From: JARYMI01 sp037444845
Lineage (GTDB): Bacteria > Acidobacteriota > Aminicenantia > Aminicenantales > UBA8522
Direction: 5' to 3'
Assembly: GCA_037444845.1 (NCBI GenBank)
Contig: JBBILQ010000001.1
Coordinates: forward strand, 1 to 64,000
Length of the DNA stretch: 64,000 bases
A program made the translations under genes and the position numbers. Below the pieces are notes generated by a model. That model was not told where the DNA came from. It was given only the letters and a program-made list of their open reading frames with translations, and searched no databases. The stretch's first letter is position 1. The number at the start of each line of letters is the position of its first letter. Below, one piece after another: positions 41,026 to 49,912 of the stretch.

Positions 41026-43050
41026 CTACAAGTTTTCAAAATGAAGATTTTCGGCAAGCCGCCGGAGGATGTCCGGCGCGTCGGTTCCCTCGACTTTCAA
41101 GATAAAGACCTCAATACCCCAGCAGACGGCGAGCGCTGCTCGTGAGTTCTCAGCATTGATAATGGCGAGCGCAGGCTGAGTGCTGGCGACTTCTATCTTG
41201 ATCTCCTCACCTCCAGGTATAAGCGCGCTCAGCTTTTTCTGTGCTTCTTTTGCTGCGTCCTGCCATGGATAAACTTCATGCTGCTCCAAAGCAATATGCT
41301 CACCCGAAGAGCCATCGCGGGCGCGTCCATGACCCTTGAGGGCAACAACCGTTCTGTCTGGCCAAACGGCATCGAGCTTTGTGAACTGGAAATCGTCCGG
41401 TTTTTCCAGCGTGATACAGAGCCAGGGGTTTTGGTAACGGTTTCCCTCAATAAAAAAGGGTTTCCCGTCAGCCGGAACCATGCGGGTCTTGCCATCGATC
41501 TCGTATTCCAGGATTTCGATATCGACCTGGCCGAAGACCTGCTGGGCCGCCCCCAGGCCAAGCTCACCCGGGCCTTCAGTCAGAGAAGACGCGAGGATGG
41601 CAATCCTGGTGGCGTCGGCGGCACCCTCGTTAACGATGGCTGCGTCCAGCGGCACCCATTCCTCTCCGGCCAGGACTTCTGTCCAGGCGTGGCCGCCAAA
41701 CATGCCCAGAGCGTAGACATAGCCCAGAACAATTCTCGACGGGATGCCCGCAGCTCTGGTAAGTGTGGCCAAGAGAGTCGCGTACCCCATGCATGTGCCC
41801 CGCCGGTCTTTAAAAATCTCCGTTGCCGGGGCGAAAACGAGCCCTAAATCAAAGGTCATGTTTTCTGTAACCCAGCGTTTGAGTCTGATAGCTGCCCGGA
41901 AAGCGTTTTTTTCCTGGCCGACAAGCTCGTCAGCGAGGCGCCTGATCTCTATGTCATCCGACTGGATATAAGCATTCGGCTCGAGGATGGCGCTATTTTG
42001 CTCGGTTAAAGCCACCGGGAAGAGCGTCTCTTTCCCGGGTTCTATCCTCGTAACTTCCAGGATGAGCATTTTTTCTGTTTTCTCGATAACTCTTTGGCCG
42101 GGCCGGGTCAGTTCCGGCCAGCCTAACTCCGGGTTTCGATGGGTCAGGCGGACTTTTAGCCGGTCGATTGGCTTAGCTCTTGGTAAACGGATATTGGCCT
42201 TGACGATGGATCTTTCATATATTTCGACTGGCAATTCTCCGGCTGAGGCAGCGAGAAGCGCTCGTTCTCTGTCGGATCGGATGGCCTCGATGAGGCCGAA
42301 CGGCCCGGGCTCTTGCTGCTTGATGATAAAGCCTTCCTCATCCAGCCAGAGCGTCCGTATAGTCGGCATATCTTTTAGAGTTTCTTCGATTCTGAGAGCT
42401 GTCACGCTTGCGCCGGCTATTTCAAGGTTCTCCCGGGCTTTGAGGGCGCGCGAGAGCATTGTAGCCAGAGAGGCTGCGCCGATGAATGTCGGAACTGATA
42501 CCGTATCGCCTATCTCTCTGAGCCCATGCCTCGACATCATCCTGATGCCTTCCGGGCCAAAAAGCTCGCCTTTGTACCCGAGCTTCCGGGTGTAAGACTT
42601 TCCGCCGGCTTCGCTCCGGAGCTCGATAATGCCTTCCTTAATAGACGCCTCTGTCACCGTTATTTGATTGGAAAGCTTCATTTCAACCCGAGTAGCCAGA
42701 AGGTGACCGCTGGGATCCTCCTCGGTGACCGAAAAAGACGTGAGTTCCACCCGGCTTCCCATCCGGTTGAGGACGAGGCGCATCTCTGTTTTGGTCTTAA
42801 AGCGTGTGGGACCGGCCGCGGTTTCTCCGGGGGAAGCACTCAAAAGGACCTCGCGAAGATAACCGGCCTCAATTCCCCCAATTCTCACCACATACCATAG
42901 CTCAGAAGCCCTTAGCCGGGCATTATGAGAGAGCTTTTGGAGGAGCGTCTGCCCTTGAAAGACCAGGTTCAAGCAAAGGAGCAGGATGATTGCTCTCAGG
43001 ATTTTCAGCCGGCCAAAAGCGCTATTGAGATAACAAGCTTCTAACTTCAT
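41026..43050 (-). CDS. Exported transglutaminase-like domain protein
   Basis: A 674-residue protein. An N-terminal hydrophobic segment (LKILRAIILLLCLNLVF) suggests export or anchoring. The transglutaminase-like core is near the middle, with the Cys-His-Asp triad in RRGTCMGYATLLATLTRAAG (Cys about 418), MFGGHAWTEVLAG (His about 452) and WVPLDAA (Asp about 468). The 400 residues before it are beta-rich and unassigned; the last 130 or so are also unassigned. Bacterial members are usually thiol peptidases rather than protein cross-linkers. GAGGACG precedes ATG 43050. No operon partner on this strand. Confidence 0.85.
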   Translation of the reverse strand: MKLEACYLNSAFGRLKILRAIILLLCLNLVFQGQTLLQKLSHNARLRASELWYVVRIGGIEAGYLREVLLSASPGETAAGPTRFKTKTEMRLVLNRMGSRVELTSFSVTEEDPSGHLLATRVEMKLSNQITVTEASIKEGIIELRSEAGGKSYTRKLGYKGELFGPEGIRMMSRHGLREIGDTVSVPTFIGAASLATMLSRALKARENLEIAGASVTALRIEETLKDMPTIRTLWLDEEGFIIKQQEPGPFGLIEAIRSDRERALLAASAGELPVEIYERSIVKANIRLPRAKPIDRLKVRLTHRNPELGWPELTRPGQRVIEKTEKMLILEVTRIEPGKETLFPVALTEQNSAILEPNAYIQSDDIEIRRLADELVGQEKNAFRAAIRLKRWVTENMTFDLGLVFAPATEIFKDRRGTCMGYATLLATLTRAAGIPSRIVLGYVYALGMFGGHAWTEVLAGEEWVPLDAAIVNEGAADATRIAILASSLTEGPGELGLGAAQQVFGQVDIEILEYEIDGKTRMVPADGKPFFIEGNRYQNPWLCITLEKPDDFQFTKLDAVWPDRTVVALKGHGRARDGSSGEHIALEQHEVYPWQDAAKEAQKKLSALIPGGEEIKIEVASTQPALAIINAENSRAALAVCWGIEVFILKVEGTDAPDILRRLAENLHFENL

Positions 43051-43300
43051 TCGTCCTCTTCAATGCCTTCTTTTCGTTCCTGCTCCCAGAAAAAGGGAAG
43101 TTATTATTCCTCAGTTGCGGCCTTTAGTCAAAAATGGAGCTGCTTGACAAAGTCCTCTTGAAGCGCTGATCTATCCTTCAATGTGCGGCTGCCTGCAAAA
43201 AACGTCTCCGGTTTCCTAACGCTTTGTATCTTATTCATACCCAATTAGATGTGTCAACTGCAAAATCCTTCTTGCCGCATTATCTTATTTGAGGTATTTT

Positions 43301-43329
43301 TTGAAGCCCTATACTTTCTTTAAAATAAT
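43301..43329 (+). promoter_or_regulatory. Possible promoter of the DUF5107-TPR gene
   Basis: TTGAAG (43301-43306), 17-nt spacer, AATAAT (43324-43329). The -10 ends 13 nt before the ATG at 43343; unlike the other short-leader promoters here, an AAGGAGG (43332-43338) lies in the gap, and transcription would start within or beside it. TATACT at 43310-43315 is an alternative -10. Confidence 0.45.
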
Positions 43330-43342
43330 GCAAGGAGGAATC

Positions 43343-46300
43343 ATGAGAAGAATAGCCACGATATTCTTAATTTGCATCCATTGCTTTTTCTTAGGTTTTC
43401 AAACCCTGGAAACCGTGGAAAGCGTTGGGGTCTGGGAGGATAAATTGATCATCCCGACCTACGAAGTATGTGCCGACAATCCGTATCCATGGTTCAATGA
43501 ATGGAAAAGCGACGCGCCAATCTACCCTTATCCTTTCAAGGACTGTATGTCGTGGAAGAAGACCGAAAAAGAATACATCACGCTTGTCCTTGAAAACGAG
43601 TATCTTCGCGTTATTGTTTTGCCCGAAATTGGAGGTCACCTGTATCGGTTCGTTGACAAGGTCAACAACAGAGACATCATTTATACCAACCATGTCATTA
43701 AGCCTGGTTACTTCGGTGTGCGCGGCGGGTGGTGCTCGGGAGGTTTTGAGTTCAACTTTCCAAAGGCACATTCTCCGACCACTATCTCACCTATTGACTA
43801 TGCCATACGGTCTAATCCTGACGGAAGTGCCTCTATTATCGTTGGGGACCTGGAAAGAATGTATCGAATGAAGTGGCAGGTTGTTCTGACTTTGCATCCA
43901 GGCAAGTGCTTTCTGGAGCAGGAGGTAACGCTGCACAATCGGACGCTTCTGCCGCACCGATATCACTGGTGGACAATTGTAGCAATGCACCCCAATGATA
44001 ACACACAGGTCATATTTCCATCGGCGCGAATTATAAACCATCCCCAGGAATACATTATCACCTGGCCAATATGGATGGGGAGAGACAACAGCTTGTACAA
44101 GACTTTGCACCATCGTTTTGGCTCTGACTGGTCAATGCTCGAACCTTGGGATGGCTTCTTTTGTTATTATGACCATGGCATTGATGCTGGGCTGGTGCAC
44201 GTCGCTAACAAACACGTGCTGGGAGGAACAAAGTACTTCTCGTATGGTAACACCACATCGGGAAGGTTCCATTCTGCCTACGTCATGTCGGACGAGGACG
44301 GTCCCTACGACGAGATCGATAGTGGTCTCTTCTTGACTCAGGCCGACCACGAGATCTTCGAGCCTCTCGGTGTAAGGCACTGGCGTGAGTATTGGTATCC
44401 GGTGAATGGGACCCAAGGGCTCATAAAGGCCACAAGGGATGCCGCTTTGAATGGATGGAGAGATGGCGATCAGATCAATGTTGCATTGAACGTGAATTCC
44501 CTGCTGGAGGAGGGACGGATAATAGTTAAGACTGGTGAAGTGACGGCTATTGACGAGAGCTTTTCCCTCTCACCAGGAAAGGCCTATCAAAAGAAGGTCA
44601 TGGCACCCTACGGTAGACTGTCGGTGGCTGTGACTGACTCCCAAGGCGAAGATATCTTGCGCTTCGCCGAGACTCCAATCGATGAAAGCAGCCTACCACC
44701 GGAAGGTCCGGTTTTAAAAAGGGAAAAAGATATCGAGGACATGAGCGTTGAAGAGGCTTGCCTGGCAGGGATATCTGCGCTGCGAGAGGAGAAACCGTGG
44801 GAAGCACAGAAGTTTTTCAAGGGAGCCTTGAGGAAAGATCCTGGCCACTCTGCCGCACATTTGCAACTTGGTATTATCTACCTGAACCAGGGTTTGTGGA
44901 ATGAGGCGGCGTCAGAGCTGAGGGCCGCGCTCAAGAGAAATCCCATGCAGGGCATGCCGCACTACTATCTGGGAGTGCTCCACAAGCTGATAGGCAACAT
45001 GGGGCAGGCTGTTAACGACTTCTGGAAGGCAGCAAGATACACTGATGGGTACGGGAAAGCACACCATTGTCTCGGTCAAATCGCTCTTGCTGAAGCTGAC
45101 TTTTTCAAAGCCATAGAGCATTTCCAAAACGCGCTTAAGGTAAACAGCCGCTCGGCAGAGACACAGGGATTTTTAGGGGCTGCGTACAGGAAATCCGGCT
45201 GCTTCGAAGATGCTCAGGAAACAATCAAACTCATACTTCAAGACCAGCCCATTGATCACCTCGCGGCTTTCGAAGCATATCTACTTTCCAAGAAAGCCCA
45301 CGAGAATGAAGAAGAGACGCTTGCGGCATTCCGTAAGCTGATGCGTGGCTGCGTCCACTCGTACATGGAGCTGTCGTGGACCTATGCAAATTGTGGGATG
45401 TATCAGGAGGCAATTGAGGTTTTGGATGACATTGTAAAAAGAGGTAAAGATGAACTCTATCCGATGTGTTACTATCAACTGGGCTATCTCTACAGGAGAA
45501 TCGGTGATGAGCAAAGAGCCGCAGTGCTGTATAGGATGGCGCGCTCAGCAAAAGATTGGCGATACGTATTTCCCAATCGTCTTGAGGAAATGTTGGTTCT
45601 GGAGGATGTGCTCAGCCATCAGCCAGATGACTACGGTGCGCGGTATGCCTTAGGGAACCTGCTGTCCTCTCGCTATCGATATCAGCACGCTATAAAAGAG
45701 TGGGAAGCAGCCGCAGCATCAGCTGAAGCTGCAACAAAAGCCGATCGGCAGCGTCATGGCGCATGCCTGACCGCGCTTTATCGAAACCTTGCATTTTTGC
45801 ATTGGAAGAAAGAGAAAAAGATTGATAAGGCCATTTCCTATTATCGTGAAGCCATTGAATATGCACGCGGGCATTTCCAGTGCTGGGTAGAGCTTGCCCA
45901 GTTGTATAAGGAGGTAGAAGGTACCGACGAGGCTATCGCTGTGCTTGAATCTGGTCTGCGTGGGGTGACAAGACCGGCGGAGTTGGCTCTGGCATTAGCT
46001 CCCCTGTATTTCGAGAGGAAGCAATACGACCGGATCATCGATATGCTGCCGAAGTACAAAAATGATGATTGGAAATCGCTGGAGGCACAGCGATGGGTAA
46101 GGCGGGCGCGTCTTGAGAAAGGCAAGGCCTCCTTCAAGGCAGGTAAATTCGAGCAAGCGCTGAAAGAATTCTCAAAGGCAACAAAGATTTGCCGGGAGAA
46201 CATACCCGTGCAAAACCTGCTGGTGCGCGAATTTGCCGAGATCCACTGGTGGGCGGGAAACACATATGCCAAGATGGGCAAACCCGATGAGGCAAGGAAG

Positions 46301-46633
46301 TGTTGGGCAGAAGTTGAGCTGGAGTGGCATGAACAGATATCACCTCTCAACTTCTACAAGGCAAAATGCCTCCAGGCTATTGGAAAGCATGCCGAGGCCG
46401 AGAAATTGCTCCGGGAGATGCTATTCTTTGGTGGAATGTATGCAAATCGCTACCCCCACAAGGGAGAAGATGCTAAGACGAGAATTGGCATGTATAAATA
46501 CCTGCAGGCACTCGCATACGAAGGGTTAGGCATGCAAGATGAAGCCACCAGACTCTATAACGAAGTATTGCAACTGATACCTGAACACGAGGAGGCCAAG
46601 GAGAAATTGCAAGTGGAAGCGCTAAAGAAGTAG
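43343..46633 (+). CDS. Exported DUF5107-TPR protein
   Basis: A 1096-residue protein. ATG 43343 follows a perfect AAGGAGG and starts a signal peptide (RRIATIFLICIHCFFLGF). Residues about 20-400 form a DUF5107-type, aldose-1-epimerase-like beta-sandwich domain (LENEYLRVIVLPEIGGHLYRFVDK, then RGGWCSGGFEFNFPKAHSPTT). Residues about 470-1090 are some fifteen TPR units (GISALREEKPWEAQKFFKGA, AASELRAALKRNPMQGMPHYYLGVL). DUF5107-TPR proteins are thought to act on or bind carbohydrate, but function is not established. The gene is visibly more AT-rich than its neighbours, with less GC-biased third positions, suggesting separate acquisition. Confidence 0.85.
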   Translation: MRRIATIFLICIHCFFLGFQTLETVESVGVWEDKLIIPTYEVCADNPYPWFNEWKSDAPIYPYPFKDCMSWKKTEKEYITLVLENEYLRVIVLPEIGGHLYRFVDKVNNRDIIYTNHVIKPGYFGVRGGWCSGGFEFNFPKAHSPTTISPIDYAIRSNPDGSASIIVGDLERMYRMKWQVVLTLHPGKCFLEQEVTLHNRTLLPHRYHWWTIVAMHPNDNTQVIFPSARIINHPQEYIITWPIWMGRDNSLYKTLHHRFGSDWSMLEPWDGFFCYYDHGIDAGLVHVANKHVLGGTKYFSYGNTTSGRFHSAYVMSDEDGPYDEIDSGLFLTQADHEIFEPLGVRHWREYWYPVNGTQGLIKATRDAALNGWRDGDQINVALNVNSLLEEGRIIVKTGEVTAIDESFSLSPGKAYQKKVMAPYGRLSVAVTDSQGEDILRFAETPIDESSLPPEGPVLKREKDIEDMSVEEACLAGISALREEKPWEAQKFFKGALRKDPGHSAAHLQLGIIYLNQGLWNEAASELRAALKRNPMQGMPHYYLGVLHKLIGNMGQAVNDFWKAARYTDGYGKAHHCLGQIALAEADFFKAIEHFQNALKVNSRSAETQGFLGAAYRKSGCFEDAQETIKLILQDQPIDHLAAFEAYLLSKKAHENEEETLAAFRKLMRGCVHSYMELSWTYANCGMYQEAIEVLDDIVKRGKDELYPMCYYQLGYLYRRIGDEQRAAVLYRMARSAKDWRYVFPNRLEEMLVLEDVLSHQPDDYGARYALGNLLSSRYRYQHAIKEWEAAAASAEAATKADRQRHGACLTALYRNLAFLHWKKEKKIDKAISYYREAIEYARGHFQCWVELAQLYKEVEGTDEAIAVLESGLRGVTRPAELALALAPLYFERKQYDRIIDMLPKYKNDDWKSLEAQRWVRRARLEKGKASFKAGKFEQALKEFSKATKICRENIPVQNLLVREFAEIHWWAGNTYAKMGKPDEARKCWAEVELEWHEQISPLNFYKAKCLQAIGKHAEAEKLLREMLFFGGMYANRYPHKGEDAKTRIGMYKYLQALAYEGLGMQDEATRLYNEVLQLIPEHEEAKEKLQVEALKK

Positions 46634-46716
46634 GTCAAAGGGTCGGCAAAACGCGGGTCGGAGCGCACGTGGTCGAATCCGGCGCTCAAAACGCGCTGAT
46701 GCTCTGAGAAAGGAGT

Positions 46717-47295
46717 TTATCTTCGGTATTTCCCCATGAGCTGGCCCTGGGCCAGGATGTGCCCTTCCATGGCTTTGAGGAGCTCAGCTTTGGTTGCGCC
46801 GGCCGGAAGGTTGAGGACAGCGTCCAGAGCATACAGCTTGAAAAAATACCGGTGCGTTCCGCCCGGCGGACAGGGGCCGCCATAACCAATACGGCGAAAG
46901 TCGTTCCGGCCTTGTTTAGCGCCGTTCTTGAGTTCCCTGTCTGGCGGGATTGCTTCGGGAAGCCCTTTCTCAGTTGCCGGCAGGTTGAAAAGCACCCAGT
47001 GGACCCAGGTGCCCATGGGTGCGTCCGGGTCATCGGAGATAAGAGCAATCGTCTCGGCACCTTCCGGCACTCCTGTCCAGGAAAGTGGCGGAGAGACATC
47101 CTCGCCGTCACACGTGTATTTGCGGGGAATCATCCCGCCTTCCTCAAATGCCGTGCTCGTGATTTTAATGTCCATGTTGCCTCCTCCCATTAAAAGAGAA
47201 CCCCTGATTATCCCTTCCTCGGGCGAAGCCATGGCTTGAGCCATGATGCCAGAGAGGAAGAGTACCAAAAAAAGAATCGGTCGGCTTAACTTCAT
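46717..47295 (-). CDS. Exported YbhB/YbcL (PEBP/RKIP-like) family protein
   Basis: A 192-residue phosphatidylethanolamine-binding-like protein. N-terminal signal peptide (PILFLVLFLSGIMAQAMA), then the PEBP core: KYTCDGEDVSPPLSWTGVPEGAETIALISDDPDAPMGTWVHWVLFNLPA, where SPPL-W and the DPDAP/HW residues mark the anion-binding pocket, and GGPCPPGGTHRYFFKLYALD. Function of bacterial members is unclear (small-molecule binding, possible protease inhibition). It is divergent from the corrinoid-activase gene, with its own promoter between. Confidence 0.92.
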   Translation of the reverse strand: MKLSRPILFLVLFLSGIMAQAMASPEEGIIRGSLLMGGGNMDIKITSTAFEEGGMIPRKYTCDGEDVSPPLSWTGVPEGAETIALISDDPDAPMGTWVHWVLFNLPATEKGLPEAIPPDRELKNGAKQGRNDFRRIGYGGPCPPGGTHRYFFKLYALDAVLNLPAGATKAELLKAMEGHILAQGQLMGKYRR

Positions 47296-47340
47296 CTCGG
47301 ACCTCTTGCTTGGAGTCTGTTAACCTAAGGTCTCTTTTCT

Positions 47341-47369
47341 ATTTTCTCACTCTCTGTAAAGGGCGTCAA
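47341..47369 (-). promoter_or_regulatory. Predicted promoter of the PEBP-like gene
   Basis: On the minus strand, TTGACG (47369-47364), 17-nt spacer and GAAAAT (47346-47341). It leaves a leader of about 40 nt before the ATG at 47295. Confidence 0.45.
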
Positions 47370-47429
47370 TGACATCTTGTAAAAAATGAGGCAAAATACT
47401 AACCTATTAGAGAATTTTTGGCGGTGAGC

Positions 47430-49193
47430 ATGGCCTGCACGATCAGAGTTCCCTCGCACCGAAAGACGATCCTCGCCCAGAAAGGTGAGGTGCTGGCAGA
47501 GGTTCTCCGGCGGGCGGGCATCCCCCTTGTTCTTTTCTGCAACCAGCGCGGCCTGTGCGGAAAATGCTCTGTCGAGGTCATCAAAGGCAAGCTGCCCGCG
47601 CCCGCAGAAAAAGAAAAATTCTTGTGGAAACAAAAGATCCTCTCAAGGAATCAGCGGCTCTCCTGCCTGTTTGAAATCAAAAGCGACCTCGAAATCGGCG
47701 TTCCTTTTCGCTCGACAGTCCAGGAAGTGCCGATCCTCCCCGCCCTTAAGCGAACCTCCGTCTCGATCTACCCGGCTGTGAAAAAGTATGTCCTCGGGAT
47801 ACCCCGGCCTCGAATCTCCTCCCCAGAGTCTCTTTTTGAGCTTCTTCTCGACGGCCTTGGTGAGAAACACTTGAAGGTTTCGCCATCGCTGCTCGGAGAG
47901 CTCGCTTCGATGCTGGAAAAAGCGAAATACAAAGTGGTTGTTATCATTCACCGCGATAAAGAAATCATTGACCTCCGGCCAGCAACAGAAGACTCCCCCA
48001 TCTTCGGTCTGGCCATTGACGCAGGGACGACGACTCTGGTCATGGAACTTGTCGAGCTCGACAGCGGAAAAACAGTGGACAGCCAGGCCGCTTTTAACGC
48101 ACAGGCGAGCCGCGGGGCGGATGTCATCTCCAGGATAACCTATGCCCTGTCCGGACAAGAGAAGGCAGGAGAGCTCAGGACTCTGGTCCTGAACACTCTC
48201 AACCGCATGATCAGCCAGGTTCTCGAGAGAAATAATATTTTGCCCTCCTCCGTCTATGAAATCGTCGTCTCCGGGAACACGGTCATGAATCATCTCCTCC
48301 TGGGCGTTCCAGTCCATTCTCTCGCTGTGGCGCCCTATCAGGCTGTTTTTTCCCGTCTCCCCTATTTCTCAGCTCAGGAGACCGGTTTCGCTGTCCACCC
48401 CGAGGCCAGAGTTTATGTCTCTCCTAATGTTAAAAGCTTTGTCGGAGGCGATATAGCCTCAGGCCTCTTGGCTTCGCGATTGGACAGACTGAAGGGAAAT
48501 TTTCTGTTCATCGACCTGGGCACGAACGGAGAGATCGCGCTCAAGACAGGCAAGAGTCTTATCGCCACCTCAACAGCCGCCGGGCCGGCGTTTGAAGGGA
48601 TGAACATCAGTTGCGGCATGCCGGCTCTGGCCGGAGCCGTTTATAAGGTAGAGGACGTTTCTGGTAAACTCAAACTCCGCGCTTTGGCCGGCAAGCCGGC
48701 CCGGGGAGTCTGCGGGACTGGCCTCATTGACCTCATCGCCATCTTCCTCAAAAGAGGAGAGATTTCCCCTCGGGGAGCCATCCTGAACAGAGAGAAGCGG
48801 CTTCATATCGCCAAGGGGATTTCTCTCACTCAGGATGATATCCGGCAGGTTCAGCTTGCTTGCGCCGCCATCAAGACCGGCATCCGGCTAATGCTCAAAC
48901 GGAATGGCCTCCGGGAAGCTGAGCTTGACGGCGTTTACATCGCCGGCGCTTTCGGCAATTACCTCAACATCGAGAACAGCATGAGGATCGGACTCCTGCC
49001 AAGCATCGAGGAGCGCAGGGTTATATTCGTCGGGAATTCTTCTCTGGCTGGAGCCAGGCAATTGCTTGTTTCCTTGAAGGAACGGGAAAGAGTGGAATCG
49101 CTGATCAAGAAAGTCAGCTATCGAACGTTAGCCTCCGACCCGCTTTTTCAGGATCATTTTGTCAAAGCCCTTGAGTTGAAGAGCTGGCCGTAA
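47430..49193 (+). CDS. Reductive activator of corrinoid proteins (2Fe-2S, ASKHA domain; RACo-like)
   Basis: A 587-residue protein. An N-terminal [2Fe-2S] ferredoxin domain carries CNQRGLCGKC and a fourth cysteine in QRLSCLFEI. The C-terminal ASKHA-type ATPase (DUF4445) shows LAIDAGTTTLVMELVEL, FIDLGTNGEIAL and VYIAGAFGNYLNIENSMRIG. Family members reduce Co(II) corrinoid to Co(I) with ATP to restart methyltransferases. ATG 47430 is preceded by GGTGAG; GTG 47424 is a close alternative. It heads the three-gene methyltransferase unit, 41 nt before the corrinoid protein, and is the natural activase for it. Confidence 0.9.
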   Translation: MACTIRVPSHRKTILAQKGEVLAEVLRRAGIPLVLFCNQRGLCGKCSVEVIKGKLPAPAEKEKFLWKQKILSRNQRLSCLFEIKSDLEIGVPFRSTVQEVPILPALKRTSVSIYPAVKKYVLGIPRPRISSPESLFELLLDGLGEKHLKVSPSLLGELASMLEKAKYKVVVIIHRDKEIIDLRPATEDSPIFGLAIDAGTTTLVMELVELDSGKTVDSQAAFNAQASRGADVISRITYALSGQEKAGELRTLVLNTLNRMISQVLERNNILPSSVYEIVVSGNTVMNHLLLGVPVHSLAVAPYQAVFSRLPYFSAQETGFAVHPEARVYVSPNVKSFVGGDIASGLLASRLDRLKGNFLFIDLGTNGEIALKTGKSLIATSTAAGPAFEGMNISCGMPALAGAVYKVEDVSGKLKLRALAGKPARGVCGTGLIDLIAIFLKRGEISPRGAILNREKRLHIAKGISLTQDDIRQVQLACAAIKTGIRLMLKRNGLREAELDGVYIAGAFGNYLNIENSMRIGLLPSIEERRVIFVGNSSLAGARQLLVSLKERERVESLIKKVSYRTLASDPLFQDHFVKALELKSWP

Positions 49194-49234
49194 AGCCGGT
49201 TGGGCCGGCCCCCAGTTTAAAAGGAGGACTCAGG

Positions 49235-49897
49235 ATGAAGGAAGAAATGTTGGAAAAAATGGCCAGGGCCATTGTAGACGGGCAAAGAGCAGAAGCTGAA
49301 TCCCTGGCCAGAGAAGCCGTTATGAACCGTCTGGACCTTCTTGAGGTCATCGAGAGAGGTTTTGTGCCCGGCATTCAGAAAGTCGGCGAACTATGGGAAA
49401 AAGGAGACTATTTTCTGCCCGAGCTCATCAGCTCGGCCGAAAGCATGAAAGCCGCCATGGCCGTCATCCAGCCTGAGCTGCGCCGCGCCAAAATCGACGC
49501 GCCATCCAAAGGAAAAGCAGTCATTGGAACAGTTGAAGGTGACATCCATGACATCGGCAAGAACCTCGTCGCTTCCATGCTCCAGGCCCACGGGTTTGAG
49601 GTCCATGACCTTGGCGCAGATATCAAGTTGGGAAAATTCATCGATAAGGCGCAGGAGACCAGGGCCGACTTTATCTGCCTGTCCGCGCTCCTGACGACGA
49701 CCATGCTCGGCCAGAAAAGGCTCATCGAGATGCTCAAAGCCTCAGGCCTGAGGGAACAGTTCATGGTGCTTGTCGGCGGAGCGCCTGTCACCCAGAGCTG
49801 GGCGGATGATATCGAAGCTGACGGCTACGCCGAGAACGCACTGGCTGCTGTCAGTCTTGCCGTCCGGCTGATGGAAAGGAAGCGGGCAAAAAAATAA
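49235..49897 (+). CDS. Corrinoid (B12-binding) protein, MtbC/MttC-like
   Basis: A 220-residue two-domain corrinoid carrier. An N-terminal four-helix cap (PGIQKVGELWEKGDYFLPELISSAESM, a hallmark stretch) precedes the Rossmann-like cobalamin domain with the base-off DxHxxG motif in VEGDIHDIGKNLV, then SALLTTTM (SxL) and VLVGGAPVT (GG). The histidine replaces dimethylbenzimidazole as the lower cobalt ligand. RBS AAAAGGAGG. It lies between the activase and the MttB-like methyltransferase, and would carry the methyl group from the MttB-like enzyme to an acceptor methyltransferase not encoded here. Confidence 0.94.
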   Translation: MKEEMLEKMARAIVDGQRAEAESLAREAVMNRLDLLEVIERGFVPGIQKVGELWEKGDYFLPELISSAESMKAAMAVIQPELRRAKIDAPSKGKAVIGTVEGDIHDIGKNLVASMLQAHGFEVHDLGADIKLGKFIDKAQETRADFICLSALLTTTMLGQKRLIEMLKASGLREQFMVLVGGAPVTQSWADDIEADGYAENALAAVSLAVRLMERKRAKK

Positions 49898-49912
49898 AGC
49901 AAGGGGAAAGCC

